Below are positions 17,057-24,955 of a DNA stretch of 37,922 nucleotides, one piece after another (within the stretch, counting starts at the first letter, position 1; each line of letters starts with the position of its first letter). The DNA is from Candidatus Kapaibacterium sp. (lineage in GTDB: Bacteria > Bacteroidota > Ignavibacteria > Kapaibacteriales > UBA4661): assembly GCA_004292595.1 (NCBI GenBank), contig RDXM01000111.1:1-37922 (forward strand), read 5' to 3'. The position numbers and the translations under genes are program-made. The notes beneath the pieces were generated by a model. It was not told where the DNA came from, ran no database searches, and saw only the letters and a program-made list of their open reading frames with translations.

Positions 17057-18232
17057 ATGCCGTTTTCACGAACTTTTTCGCAGAACATGAGTTCCAGCAT
17101 ACTTCAGCGTTATAGCCGACATCTCCTCTTACCCGAAGTCGGAATGGAGGGGCAAAAACGCCTTTCTACTGCAAAAGTTCTCATCATCGGTGCGGGTGGA
17201 CTTGGCTCGCCAGCAGCTCTATATCTGGCTGCGGCAGGCATTGGAACGCTTGGCATTGTAGATGGCGATGTTGTAGATGAATCAAATTTGCAACGACAAA
17301 TTCTGCACACAACCGCTACCATCGGCAAACGCAAGACGGAATCAGCCATGCAGCAGATTTCGGCACTCAATCCACACGTTTCTGTGCAATGCCACGACAC
17401 AATGCTGAATCGTCAGAACGCCCTTGAAATTTTGTCTTTGTACGATGTTGTTCTAGACGGCACGGATACTTTCGCCACGCGCTATCTCGTGAACGATGCG
17501 TGTTTTTTTCTCAAAAAGCCGCTTGTCTATGGTTCGGTGTATCGATTTGATGGTCAAGTTTCCAGCTTTGATGCTGCTCGTGGTACAGGTTGCTATCGCT
17601 GTTTGTATTCCGCTCCACCGCCGCCAGATCTTGTGCCGAATTGCGCTGAAGGCGGCGTATTAGGCGTACTTCCAGGAATTATTGGTACATTGCAAGCAAC
17701 GGAAGTAATAAAAATTCTGCTTGGCATCGGCGAAGTGCTTTTCGGAAGACTCCTGCTCGCAAACCCCCTTCAGATGGACTTTACAAGCATTTCCTTTCCG
17801 CGCAATTCCGCTTGCCCGCTTTGTGGAAATGCGCCAACTATCACAGAACTACAAGACTATGATTACGAAGCATTTTGCAATCCCATTTCAACAACCGAGC
17901 AGTCCTACACGCCGCACGAACTATCACTTGCAGAGCTTGAAACATTTCACCAACGCACAGAAAACCTTGTTGTGATAGATGTCCGCGAAGCGCATGAACG
18001 CTTACTTTCGCGTATTGAACCAAGTGTGCATATTCCGCTTAGCAATCTCGCAGAACACGTACAAAATCTCGCCACAACAAGCGAAATCGTGCTGTACTGC
18101 GCTTCTGGCAAACGCAGCGCACAAGCCGCATCAATACTTAACTCCCAGCATTTCCAAAATATCTACCATCTACGCGGCGGAATCAATAGTTACCTCCAAA
18201 GCTCATCAGTTCTCAATCTTCCAGAAAAATAA
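17057..18232 (+). CDS. moeB: MoeB/ThiF-type E1 adenylyltransferase with C-terminal rhodanese domain
   Basis: A 391-residue protein that adenylates the C-terminus of a ubiquitin-like sulfur carrier such as MoaD and, through its rhodanese domain, can supply the sulfur. The nucleotide loop GAGGLGS is at 46-52. The zinc Cys pairs are C179/C182 (CYRC) and C253/C256 (CPLC). Cys196 lies in NCAEGGVLG. The rhodanese domain, residues ~285-385, has active Cys348 in the loop CASGKRSA. ATG 17087 (MSSSILQRYSRH) would match the usual family start better; 17057 adds ten residues. It is divergent from moaA. Moco synthesis is the likely role given its neighbours, but a ThiS-directed role is also possible. Confidence 0.92.
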   Translation: MPFSRTFSQNMSSSILQRYSRHLLLPEVGMEGQKRLSTAKVLIIGAGGLGSPAALYLAAAGIGTLGIVDGDVVDESNLQRQILHTTATIGKRKTESAMQQISALNPHVSVQCHDTMLNRQNALEILSLYDVVLDGTDTFATRYLVNDACFFLKKPLVYGSVYRFDGQVSSFDAARGTGCYRCLYSAPPPPDLVPNCAEGGVLGVLPGIIGTLQATEVIKILLGIGEVLFGRLLLANPLQMDFTSISFPRNSACPLCGNAPTITELQDYDYEAFCNPISTTEQSYTPHELSLAELETFHQRTENLVVIDVREAHERLLSRIEPSVHIPLSNLAEHVQNLATTSEIVLYCASGKRSAQAASILNSQHFQNIYHLRGGINSYLQSSSVLNLPEK

Positions 18233-18248
18233 TCAATACAATAGACTG

Positions 18249-18367
18249 TAAGTACTTGACTGAATGTAGTTAAGGATGCTTCGACATGCTCAGCATGAGG
18301 TTGGAAGCGATATTGACCCTGAGCTTGTCGAAGGGTATCATGCAAACTATATTAAGCGAAGTACTTA
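18249..18367. mobile_element. MITE-like element with TAAGTACTT inverted ends (copy B)
   Basis: A 119-bp element with perfect 9-bp inverted ends (TAAGTACTT at 18249, AAGTACTTA ending at 18367). A central hairpin is formed by CTTCGACATGCTCAG (18279-18293) and CTGAGCTTGTCGAAG (18319-18333). Its inner arm ATGCAAACTATATTAAGCG also occurs in copy F (37714-37824). It directly precedes the transposase remnant. Confidence 0.7.
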
Positions 18368-18763
18368 TGAAAAATCGCCTTACCTATACGGATACTGCCA
18401 AGCAACTGCATCGTGTTCTGGCAATGACGGGATTGAAGTCAGAAAAATTTACGGCTTTAGTTCAGCACTGTGAAACGTTGTGGCAACGGAGGATGCAACG
18501 CATCACACTTGAGAATACACCTCGCAACCGTGCCTACAAGCCGCGAAAGAACTCGGTATTGGAAACAACCGAAAACCGCTTGTTGTTTGTGCTGTCCTCC
18601 ATGAAACTCAATCTCTGAGCGTATTGTTGTTGAACACAGCATCGGCGGTGTCAAGGTCTGGCGATGTGCACGCGAGATTTCTCGCTCCACACAATACGAA
18701 CGTCGTGATACTACTTTTTTCATAATCTCAATCTGCGGCGAACAACAAGCAACGATGTAGCTT
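18340..18763 (+). pseudogene. IS5-type transposase remnant with internal deletion
   Basis: Two pieces of one transposase type can be recognised. The first, up to the stop at 18616-18618, reads LAMTGLKSEKFTALVQHCE ... VLETTENRLLFVLSSMK, like the N-terminal helix-turn-helix region of IS5-family DDE transposases. The second, in the next frame from about 18605 to 18763, reads SERIVVEHSIGGVKVWR ... TTFFIISICGEQQATM. This matches the C-terminal part with the last catalytic Glu and the IGGVK motif. The central catalytic region is missing, so the gene cannot be active. The open frame begins in the preceding MITE-like element. Confidence 0.72.
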
Positions 18764-18888
18764 CTGAAATTTTTTTTGGTCATTTGTGGAAATTTTCCGT
18801 ACTTCGCAGTCATTCTCTCTGAATCAAATTTTGCACTGTTTGCCTTTGTCAATTCCTTGTTTTTTTACACTGCTTTTTATCCTTCACC

Positions 18889-19450
18889 ATGACCGAAGAA
18901 CTGCGTAACGAAGCGCAACGCCGCTTGTCCTTGCTCTATTTGGATGCACTATCCAAAGAACTGTTTGTTGTGCAGACCAGCATGTATGAGCATCTGCCCC
19001 CCCCCCGCAATACGCGCCACCACTGCCGCATCAGTCGCCCCAGCGCGGCACTATGCCAGGCGTGGAAAGAAGAGAACCGCAACCACCCTTTTCGCCAACA
19101 TCGCTTGTATTCAAGACAGGTTCAGGTATGCTGGCGGTGGAGTGTGCGAATATCCTCCGCTTTGATGCCGACGGCAAAATACGATACTCCACACCACAAA
19201 GGATGCAAAACCGCGCTTGCTCTTTCACGCTCTTGCCGAGATAGAAGAACGCTTGCGCAACGACCACCGCTTTACGCGGTGTAGCCGCTCGACGATACTC
19301 AATCTCCATCATTGCAAAGGCTGGAAACACGCACAAAAAGACGCGCTTGTCTTGTGTGAAATAGCTGGAAAAGAGCAGGAATACAGCATTTCCCGTACCT
19401 ACAAAGCAGCATTTGTGCGGGCATGGACGGAATTTGTCCAACGGCGATAG
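18889..19450 (+). pseudogene. LytTR-domain regulator, frame broken twice (poly-C tract and A-run)
   Basis: A LytTR DNA-binding protein without a receiver domain, readable only by joining three frames. Frame 1 (from ATG 18889) gives MTEELRNEAQRRLSLLYLDA and a Pro-rich start. After a C10 tract (18977-18986) frame 3 continues with PPQYAPPLPHQSPQRG ... LVFKTGSGMLAVECANILRFDADGK. After AAAA at about 19178, frame 2 continues NTILHTTKDAKPRLLFHAL, then ALAEIEERLRNDHRFTRCSR and TYKAAFVRAWTEFV, ending at 19450. One C fewer and one A more would restore a protein of ~187 residues. The LytTR fold is clear (strand KTGSGMLAVECANILRFDADG; helix EIEERL; RCSRSTILNLHHC). LytTR regulators commonly control peptide (bacteriocin or pheromone) operons, and the GG-leader peptide gene follows. 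It may be phase-variable, decayed or mis-sequenced. Confidence 0.65.
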
Positions 19451-19468
19451 AAAAGAAGAAAAAGCGGT

Positions 19469-19552
19469 GGGCGGTTCATTCCGAAAAACGGGCGGTTTAT
19501 TCCATTGTGTGGGCGGCTCGTACCAAATGCAGGGCAACTCGCGCCATTGCTC
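19469..19552 (+). repeat. Four direct repeats with exact 21-bp period
   Basis: Units GGGCGGTTCATTCC, GGGCGGTTTATTCC, GGGCGGCTCGTACC and GGGCAACTCGCGCC start at 19469, 19490, 19511 and 19532, each followed by seven variable bases. LytTR-family regulators typically bind paired direct repeats with centres ~21 bp apart, so this may be the operator array for the LytTR gene just upstream or for the peptide gene 160 bp downstream. An inverted pair, CCGCCCG (19603) and CGGGCGG (19631), follows in the same gap. Confidence 0.6.
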
Positions 19553-19712
19553 TTGTGGAGGCAGGAAGAATGCTGTAATTTTGTGGCGTGTACAAAGCAC
19601 AACCGCCCGCCACATTCTGCTCACGTGGTACGGGCGGCTGCACAAGGGAAACAAATGCGACTCTGATTCCTGAAGTGCAAATATAACTCTTGTGAGCGGA
19701 AAAACTATTTTT

Positions 19713-19862
19713 ATGGAGTTTTCCGTGATGGAAAAATTCAATAATCTTCCCGTTGTTGAGCTGAATTCAGTTGAACTTTCTTCTTTTGTTGGTGGCGATA
19801 ATACTGCCACAGTTGTTGTTCAAAATCCGAAACCTTTGACTCTGTCTAAGCCACCGCTCTAA
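19713..19862 (+). CDS. Small double-glycine-leader peptide precursor
   Basis: A 49-residue ORF (44 if started at ATG 19728, which has GGAG ten bases upstream). It starts MEFSVMEKFNNLPVVEL and continues NSVELSSFVGG, then the core DNTATVVVQNPKPLTLSKPPL. The ELSSFVGG stretch is a textbook double-glycine leader end (Glu at -8, Leu at -7, Phe at -4, Gly-Gly at -2/-1), the signal cut by C39 peptidases. The predicted 21-residue core has no Cys or Trp, is rich in Thr, Val, Leu, Pro and Lys, and carries about one net positive charge. It has its own terminator, and a C39-containing ABC exporter and HlyD protein follow. It may be a bacteriocin or a signalling peptide; no similarity to a named peptide is recognised. 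Confidence 0.8.
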   Translation: MEFSVMEKFNNLPVVELNSVELSSFVGGDNTATVVVQNPKPLTLSKPPL

Positions 19863-19889
19863 TCAATTTTGAGCAAATATTTAGATAGC

Positions 19890-19938
19890 AACAGCCCTCA
19901 AGATAATTTATGAAATTGCTTTGGGGGCTGTTTTTTTT
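19890..19938 (+). terminator. Terminator/attenuator after the peptide gene
   Basis: Arms AACAGCCCTCAAG (19890-19902) and CTTTGGGGGCTGTT (19919-19932) form a strong stem followed by a run of eight T's. It lies between the peptide gene and the peptidase gene. Some transcripts should end here, giving more peptide than export-machinery mRNA, and the rest read through. Confidence 0.85.
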
Positions 19939-19965
19939 ACAATCACATTCATTCCGATACTCCGA

Positions 19966-21612
19966 ATGCACCTCAATAAACATACACATCCGTTGCTCGT
20001 ATTGATGTTTTATTTTGCTTGCTCAGGTCTTTGCTTCGCTCGAATACAGGACTCAACGACAAGCAAAATAATTGAATCTAGCATTATTGATTCTTTTTTG
20101 CTAAAATACAAGGCAAGCGAAGATACTTTAGCAATACTGCAAAAAGATTTTGATTCAAACACCCGTACTTATGTCGTACTACCCTATTTGATAAATAAAC
20201 ATTGCGTACTCTCAATATATACTCAATTTTTGACCAATGCGCAGGGCGAGTGCTTTTTAGGTTATTTACCTAAAGACGAACAACATCACCGTTTGCTACT
20301 TCATAATCTGACAGCCTCATGCTCACAAAAACAAGCAACGGTTACAGAAATAGATTCTGGGCTGCAATGGCGCATAAAAGCTGCTCCAAATAGTCGTGTG
20401 AGAGTGCATTATCTTATATTCCTTGATTCCTTAACGGCAAATAATCAAGACTATTACAAACCTTTTCCAGCACTCTTTGATAAAACTTACTTTATTCTCA
20501 AAGGTATTTCATTATTTCTTGCGCCAAAAGAGGTCGGGAGCTATCTCGAAAAGCAAACTATGTTTGAGCTTCACTGGCTGAAAAACCCTAACATTCCTCA
20601 ATGGAAGTACGCAAACCGCTTTGGTAACACCAAAGATATTCAGAAATTTCATACCTCATATGATGTGTTTCTGAATACACTGTATTGTGGTGGTAATGCA
20701 GATACTTCAACAAAACACCCTGAATTTAAACTATCGAATGAGGCAGTTGATACAACCTCTGGTATTTCTCTCTTTACACTCGGTGTTTTTACAGACGAAC
20801 GACATAGTATATTTATCAAAGAATTACAGCGTATAATTCAAGCAGAGCGAAAACTTTGGAAAGATACGACACCATTTCATTACCTTTCATGCCTTGCTGG
20901 TGCTGGCTTTGAACGAGAACAAGATGTCATTGCATTTGCGGTTCACGATAGTTTTTTCGGCATCCTCTCTGACCGCATCACCTCTATCAATGGTGCGGTA
21001 AAGTATCTTCTCTCGCATGAAATTATGCACCGTTGGATAGGACCGCCTCAGATTCCCAGCGAGAGTGCATCAGGCTTCGGATTCTGTGCCATTGAGGGAT
21101 TCACCGAATATTTTGCTCGTTTGGTCTTGCTTCAATCACATTCTATCTCCGAACAGGAATATGTGCAAGAATACAACAAAGCTATCGCACTCTATCATGC
21201 GTCCGCACAAAAAAATGCTGTTGCTGATTCCGTCAATACAAACTTTTGGAAAGATTTAACCATCATGCGCATTCCGTACTATCGTGGTGATATTCTTGCC
21301 CATAATTGGAATGCTGAAATCACGCGCCATACCAAAGGAAAATACACCTTTGCTGATGCTTTTCGTTCTATTCGCTCAACACAAAAGCGCATTACCGATA
21401 TAAGTTTTGCAAAATCACTGAAGCCATATATTGGTCGAGACGTGATGCCAGATATTTTGCGGATTATGAAAAAAGGTGCAATGGCGCAACCTGATAAAAA
21501 TGCACTGCCGTTTGCAAGTCTTGAATGGCTCACCATTCCTTCGCCCAATGATAGCACAATAACCGTCAAAGCACCACAATACGTGCTGCGTAGCTCTTTG
21601 CTTCGTCACTAA
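19966..21612 (+). CDS. Secreted gluzincin metallopeptidase (M1/M61-like)
   Basis: A 548-residue protein starting at ATG 19966 with a signal peptide (MHLNKHTHPLLVLMFYFACS, cleavage near CFA). The open frame upstream runs through the terminator and is not coding. The active site is HEIMHRW at residues 351-357. The third zinc ligand is probably Glu377 in AIEGFTEYFARL, 21 residues after the HEXXH, resembling M61 glycyl aminopeptidases and related M1-like 'MA clan' proteins. Residues 1-330 form a beta-rich N-terminal part with no recognised motif. The gene is 27 bp upstream of the PCAT gene and on the same strand as the GG-peptide gene. Possible roles are trimming the exported peptide, degrading it as self-protection, or an unrelated periplasmic function; sequence alone does not decide. 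Confidence 0.82.
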   Translation: MHLNKHTHPLLVLMFYFACSGLCFARIQDSTTSKIIESSIIDSFLLKYKASEDTLAILQKDFDSNTRTYVVLPYLINKHCVLSIYTQFLTNAQGECFLGYLPKDEQHHRLLLHNLTASCSQKQATVTEIDSGLQWRIKAAPNSRVRVHYLIFLDSLTANNQDYYKPFPALFDKTYFILKGISLFLAPKEVGSYLEKQTMFELHWLKNPNIPQWKYANRFGNTKDIQKFHTSYDVFLNTLYCGGNADTSTKHPEFKLSNEAVDTTSGISLFTLGVFTDERHSIFIKELQRIIQAERKLWKDTTPFHYLSCLAGAGFEREQDVIAFAVHDSFFGILSDRITSINGAVKYLLSHEIMHRWIGPPQIPSESASGFGFCAIEGFTEYFARLVLLQSHSISEQEYVQEYNKAIALYHASAQKNAVADSVNTNFWKDLTIMRIPYYRGDILAHNWNAEITRHTKGKYTFADAFRSIRSTQKRITDISFAKSLKPYIGRDVMPDILRIMKKGAMAQPDKNALPFASLEWLTIPSPNDSTITVKAPQYVLRSSLLRH

Positions 21613-21639
21613 TTTGAACAATTATCATTCTGCTTCGTC

Positions 21640-23847
21640 ATGTCCTCCAAACGCCCAATCTGCATCCTCCAACACGACACCAAAGACTGCGGCGCAGCCG
21701 CACTCGCAGCAGTGGCATGGTATCACGGCTTGAAGATGCCGATTTCCACCATTCGCCACTATGCCGCCACGAACCGCACGGGAACAACGGTGCTGGGGCT
21801 TGTCCATGCCGCAGAAAAGCTGGGGTTTATGGCGAAAGGGGTTCGGGCGGAGTGGGATGTACTCCCGAAGCTGCCTTTGCCCGCCATAGCGTATATTTCC
21901 TTGCCGCGTGGGGGACATCATTTTGTGGTGGTCTATGCCTTGCACAAAAAGTATGTGCTGGTCGCCGACCCCGCACGTGGCATGGTAAAAATGCCAATAG
22001 CAGAATTCCGTGCGGCGTGGAGCGGCGTTCTCTTGCTGCTCGCACCCGATGAACATTTTGAAGCAGGCGACAAGCGCGAATCACATCTTGCGCGGTTTCT
22101 CCGCCTTCTGAAACCGCATAAACGCTTGATTGCTGAAGGTATCGTCGCCACGCTTGCCATGACGCTTTTGGGGCTTGCTTCTGCGCTCTTTATGGAGCAT
22201 TTGGTGGATGACGTATTCCAAAACGGCAATGCAAAACTGCTGAACGTGATGGTGATTGGCATGGCACTGATTACGGTATTCAATCTCTTTCTCGGTTGGG
22301 TGCGCCAAGAACTCATGCTGCACGCCGCGCAACGACTGGATTCCACCCTTATTCTCGGCTACTATCGCCATATTCTGCGCCTTCCGCAGGAATTTTTCGA
22401 CACGCGGCGCGTCGGCGAGATTCTCTCCCGTGTGAACGATGCCGCGAAAATCCGCATGATGATTAGCTCTGTGCCACTTTCGCTCGCGGTGGACACGCTC
22501 ATGCTCGTGCTTGCCTCCGTGATGATGTTTCTCTACTCGTGGCAGTTGGCGGTCTTCGCACTTGCGTTTGTACCGTTGTGGGGCGGCGTGGCTGCATTAC
22601 TGCTTGCACCCATTCGCAAAACGCACCGCGCCATGATGGAAGAAAATGCGGAACTGGAATCGCATTTGGTTTCGTCGGTAACAGGCATAAGCACGGTGCG
22701 GAGCTTTGGAGCGCAGGAGGCGCATAACCTTCGTGCAGAACAAGGCTTTGTGCGGCTTCTGAACCTTTCCCGCGACGCAGCCCGCCAAAGCATGATAAGC
22801 CAGACTGCAAGCAGCATGATTTCAGGCTTCGGAACAATAGGCTTGCTCTGGTTCGGCTCAACGCTTGTGCTGGAGAACGCACTCACCGTCGGTGCGCTGA
22901 TGTCCTTCAATACGCTCTTGGGCTATGTGATGTCCTCGTCGGGCAATTTGGTAAACGTGCAGCATACCGTCCAAGATGCGCTTATTGCCGCCGACCGCGT
23001 GTTTGAAATTCTCGCGCTCGAAACCGAAGACCAAACCCACAAAGGCGCATTCACGCTTGAGCGCGAGGAAATCACCACCGCGCAATTTGAAAACATTACC
23101 TTTCGCTATGCCGCCAGACCCGCCATTTTGCACGATGTTTCGTTCACGCTGCCACGCGGCACCATGACAGCGATTGTGGGCGAAAGCGGCTCTGGCAAAA
23201 GTACGATTGCAAAGCTCTTGCAAGGCTTTTACACGCCGAGCGAAGGGCGGATTTTGCTGGGCAATGACGGCGAAATGGTGGATGTACGCGACCTGCATTT
23301 GAGCAGTGTTCGCGGCGCGGTGGCGGCTGTTCCGCAGGATGTGGAGCTTTTTCACGGTTCGGTGATAGCCAACGTCGCGCTTGGCGAGGCATATCCCGAC
23401 GAAAAGCGTGTGCGTAGTATTTGTGCGATGATTGGGGCGGATGGATTTATTCAGGAATTGCCGGAACGCTGGAACACGATTCTTGGGGAATTCGGTGCCG
23501 ACCTCTCTGGCGGGCAACGCCAACGCCTCGCGCTGGCTCGGGGCTTGTACAGACAGCCGCAACTGCTCGTGCTAGACGAGGCGACATCCGCGCTGGACAG
23601 CGAATCAGAATTTGCCGTGCAGCAAGCACTCACGCACCTCCGCGAACAAGGCTTAACCGTGCTGACGATTGCGCACCGCCTCAGCACGATTGCCCGCGCC
23701 GACCAGATTTTAGTGATGGACAAAGGGCGCATTGTCGAGCGCGGAACGCACACGGAATTGCTGATGAAGGAAGGAAAGTATTATGCTCTGTGGATGCGGC
23801 AAACGCTACAAATGAACACGGAGCAATATTTACCACAAACCTCATAA
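21640..23847 (+). CDS. Peptidase-containing ABC transporter (C39 + ABC, PCAT)
   Basis: A 735-residue inner-membrane exporter that cuts double-glycine leaders and exports the core peptide. The N-terminal C39 domain has the oxyanion Gln11, catalytic Cys17 (QHDTKDCGAAAL), His94 (GGHHFVVVYAL) and Asp110 (VADPARG). A six-helix ABC transmembrane domain spans about residues 150-450. The nucleotide-binding domain has Walker A GESGSGKST (514-522), signature LSGGQ (622-626), Walker B LLVLDEATSALD and the switch His in IAHRLST. All catalytic residues of both domains are intact. The HlyD gene follows after 10 bp. The natural substrate is very likely the peptide at 19713-19862, whose leader ends in VGG. 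Confidence 0.97.
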   Translation: MSSKRPICILQHDTKDCGAAALAAVAWYHGLKMPISTIRHYAATNRTGTTVLGLVHAAEKLGFMAKGVRAEWDVLPKLPLPAIAYISLPRGGHHFVVVYALHKKYVLVADPARGMVKMPIAEFRAAWSGVLLLLAPDEHFEAGDKRESHLARFLRLLKPHKRLIAEGIVATLAMTLLGLASALFMEHLVDDVFQNGNAKLLNVMVIGMALITVFNLFLGWVRQELMLHAAQRLDSTLILGYYRHILRLPQEFFDTRRVGEILSRVNDAAKIRMMISSVPLSLAVDTLMLVLASVMMFLYSWQLAVFALAFVPLWGGVAALLLAPIRKTHRAMMEENAELESHLVSSVTGISTVRSFGAQEAHNLRAEQGFVRLLNLSRDAARQSMISQTASSMISGFGTIGLLWFGSTLVLENALTVGALMSFNTLLGYVMSSSGNLVNVQHTVQDALIAADRVFEILALETEDQTHKGAFTLEREEITTAQFENITFRYAARPAILHDVSFTLPRGTMTAIVGESGSGKSTIAKLLQGFYTPSEGRILLGNDGEMVDVRDLHLSSVRGAVAAVPQDVELFHGSVIANVALGEAYPDEKRVRSICAMIGADGFIQELPERWNTILGEFGADLSGGQRQRLALARGLYRQPQLLVLDEATSALDSESEFAVQQALTHLREQGLTVLTIAHRLSTIARADQILVMDKGRIVERGTHTELLMKEGKYYALWMRQTLQMNTEQYLPQTS

Positions 23848-23857
23848 TCACTGACTT

Positions 23858-24913
23858 ATGAATTCTCCTACCATCATCGAAGCCGCCGACGCAAACGATA
23901 CGCTTGTCGCCGCACTTGGCAAACCCGCATCAGCACTGCGCTGGACGTACTACATCATTCTCGGTGTTCTTGCTGCGGCGGTTTGTTGGGCATATTTCAG
24001 CATCGTAGAAATAAGTGTCCATGCGCAAGGTGTGGTGCGCCCTGTGAGCGGTGTTCATGCGGTGCAAAGTAGCGTTGGTGGGTATGTGGAGCGGCTTTTG
24101 GTGAAGGAGAATCAATTTGTACAAAAAGGCGATACGCTGGCAGTGTTGGAAGCCGCATCAATTCAGGAGCAAATCGCACTTGTGCAATCAAAAATTACCC
24201 TTTTGCAGAAAGAGCTTTCCGATGTACGCGCCCTTGCCGAACTTCGCCCAAATTATACCTTTCACTTCCCTACCTTCGGGCGAGAGCGCGAACTCGCCTT
24301 GCAGGAACGCACCGTGCGTGAACAAGAATTGCACACCGCAGAGCAGAAACGCCAGCGTTCAAGCGACCTCTACTTAGAGCGTGAGAAGCAGATATTGTCT
24401 CGCATCCAAGACGAAGAACATCGCCTTGCCGAACTCCGCATTGAACGTGGGCGAACAATCCTTCGCACACCTGCAAACGGCTTTGTTACACAACTTGCAA
24501 TGAAAAGCCCGAATAGCCTGCTTCCTGCTCAGACTTCGCTCTGCACGATTTCCTCTAACGACGGTGCGCAGGTAGAATTTATGCTGCCTGCACGGGATGT
24601 TGGTTTTGTGAGAGAAGGGTTGCGGGTTCGCTATCAAATTGATGCCTTGCCGTTTCAGGAATGGGGCGCGGCAGAGGGACTAATCTCCATGCTTGCGAAG
24701 GATATTTCTCTAGCAAGGGCAGAACAAGAGCGCACACAACTTGCAGGATACAGCGTTATCGGTACGCTTGCAACGCCTCATCTAACCTCGCTTCGCCAGC
24801 AGAAACGCGCCAATATTCAAACAGGAATGACCTGCCGCGCAAGCGTTGTGGTTGCTGAAAAGCGCGTATTATCTATGCTATGGAATAAAACAGTGGCGTA
24901 TTTTGTGTTGTAG
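23858..24913 (+). CDS. HlyD-family periplasmic adaptor (membrane fusion protein)
   Basis: A 351-residue adaptor linking the PCAT exporter to an outer-membrane channel. It has a short cytoplasmic N-terminus, one membrane helix at about residues 30-50 (YYIILGVLAAAVCWAYFSIV), and a lipoyl half (VHAQGVVRPVSGVHAVQSSV ... GYVERLLVKENQFVQKGDTL). A coiled-coil hairpin of ~100 residues (IQEQIALVQSKITLLQKEL ... EKQILSRIQDEEHRLAELRI) is followed by the second lipoyl half (RTILRTPANGFVTQL) and a beta-barrel. It is 10 bp downstream of the PCAT gene and is the last gene of the peptide-export unit; the next gene, mogA, is convergent. No TolC-like partner is in the window. Confidence 0.94.
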   Translation: MNSPTIIEAADANDTLVAALGKPASALRWTYYIILGVLAAAVCWAYFSIVEISVHAQGVVRPVSGVHAVQSSVGGYVERLLVKENQFVQKGDTLAVLEAASIQEQIALVQSKITLLQKELSDVRALAELRPNYTFHFPTFGRERELALQERTVREQELHTAEQKRQRSSDLYLEREKQILSRIQDEEHRLAELRIERGRTILRTPANGFVTQLAMKSPNSLLPAQTSLCTISSNDGAQVEFMLPARDVGFVREGLRVRYQIDALPFQEWGAAEGLISMLAKDISLARAEQERTQLAGYSVIGTLATPHLTSLRQQKRANIQTGMTCRASVVVAEKRVLSMLWNKTVAYFVL

Positions 24914-24955
24914 TGATGTAGCTTTCTTGACGAACTGATGTCCCCAGAAAATACA

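Noticed and set aside
18276-18473. Short ORFs starting in the hairpin repeats (also at 36058-36291)
   Set aside because: Their first residues are translations of the CTTCGAC repeat (such as FRQAQHE), a common source of false gene calls.
19031-19810. Minus-strand ORF of 259 codons across the LytTR/peptide region
   Set aside because: It crosses the GG-peptide gene and the 21-bp repeats; its periodic PPT/NKPP-like peptides come from the DNA repeats, not from a protein family.
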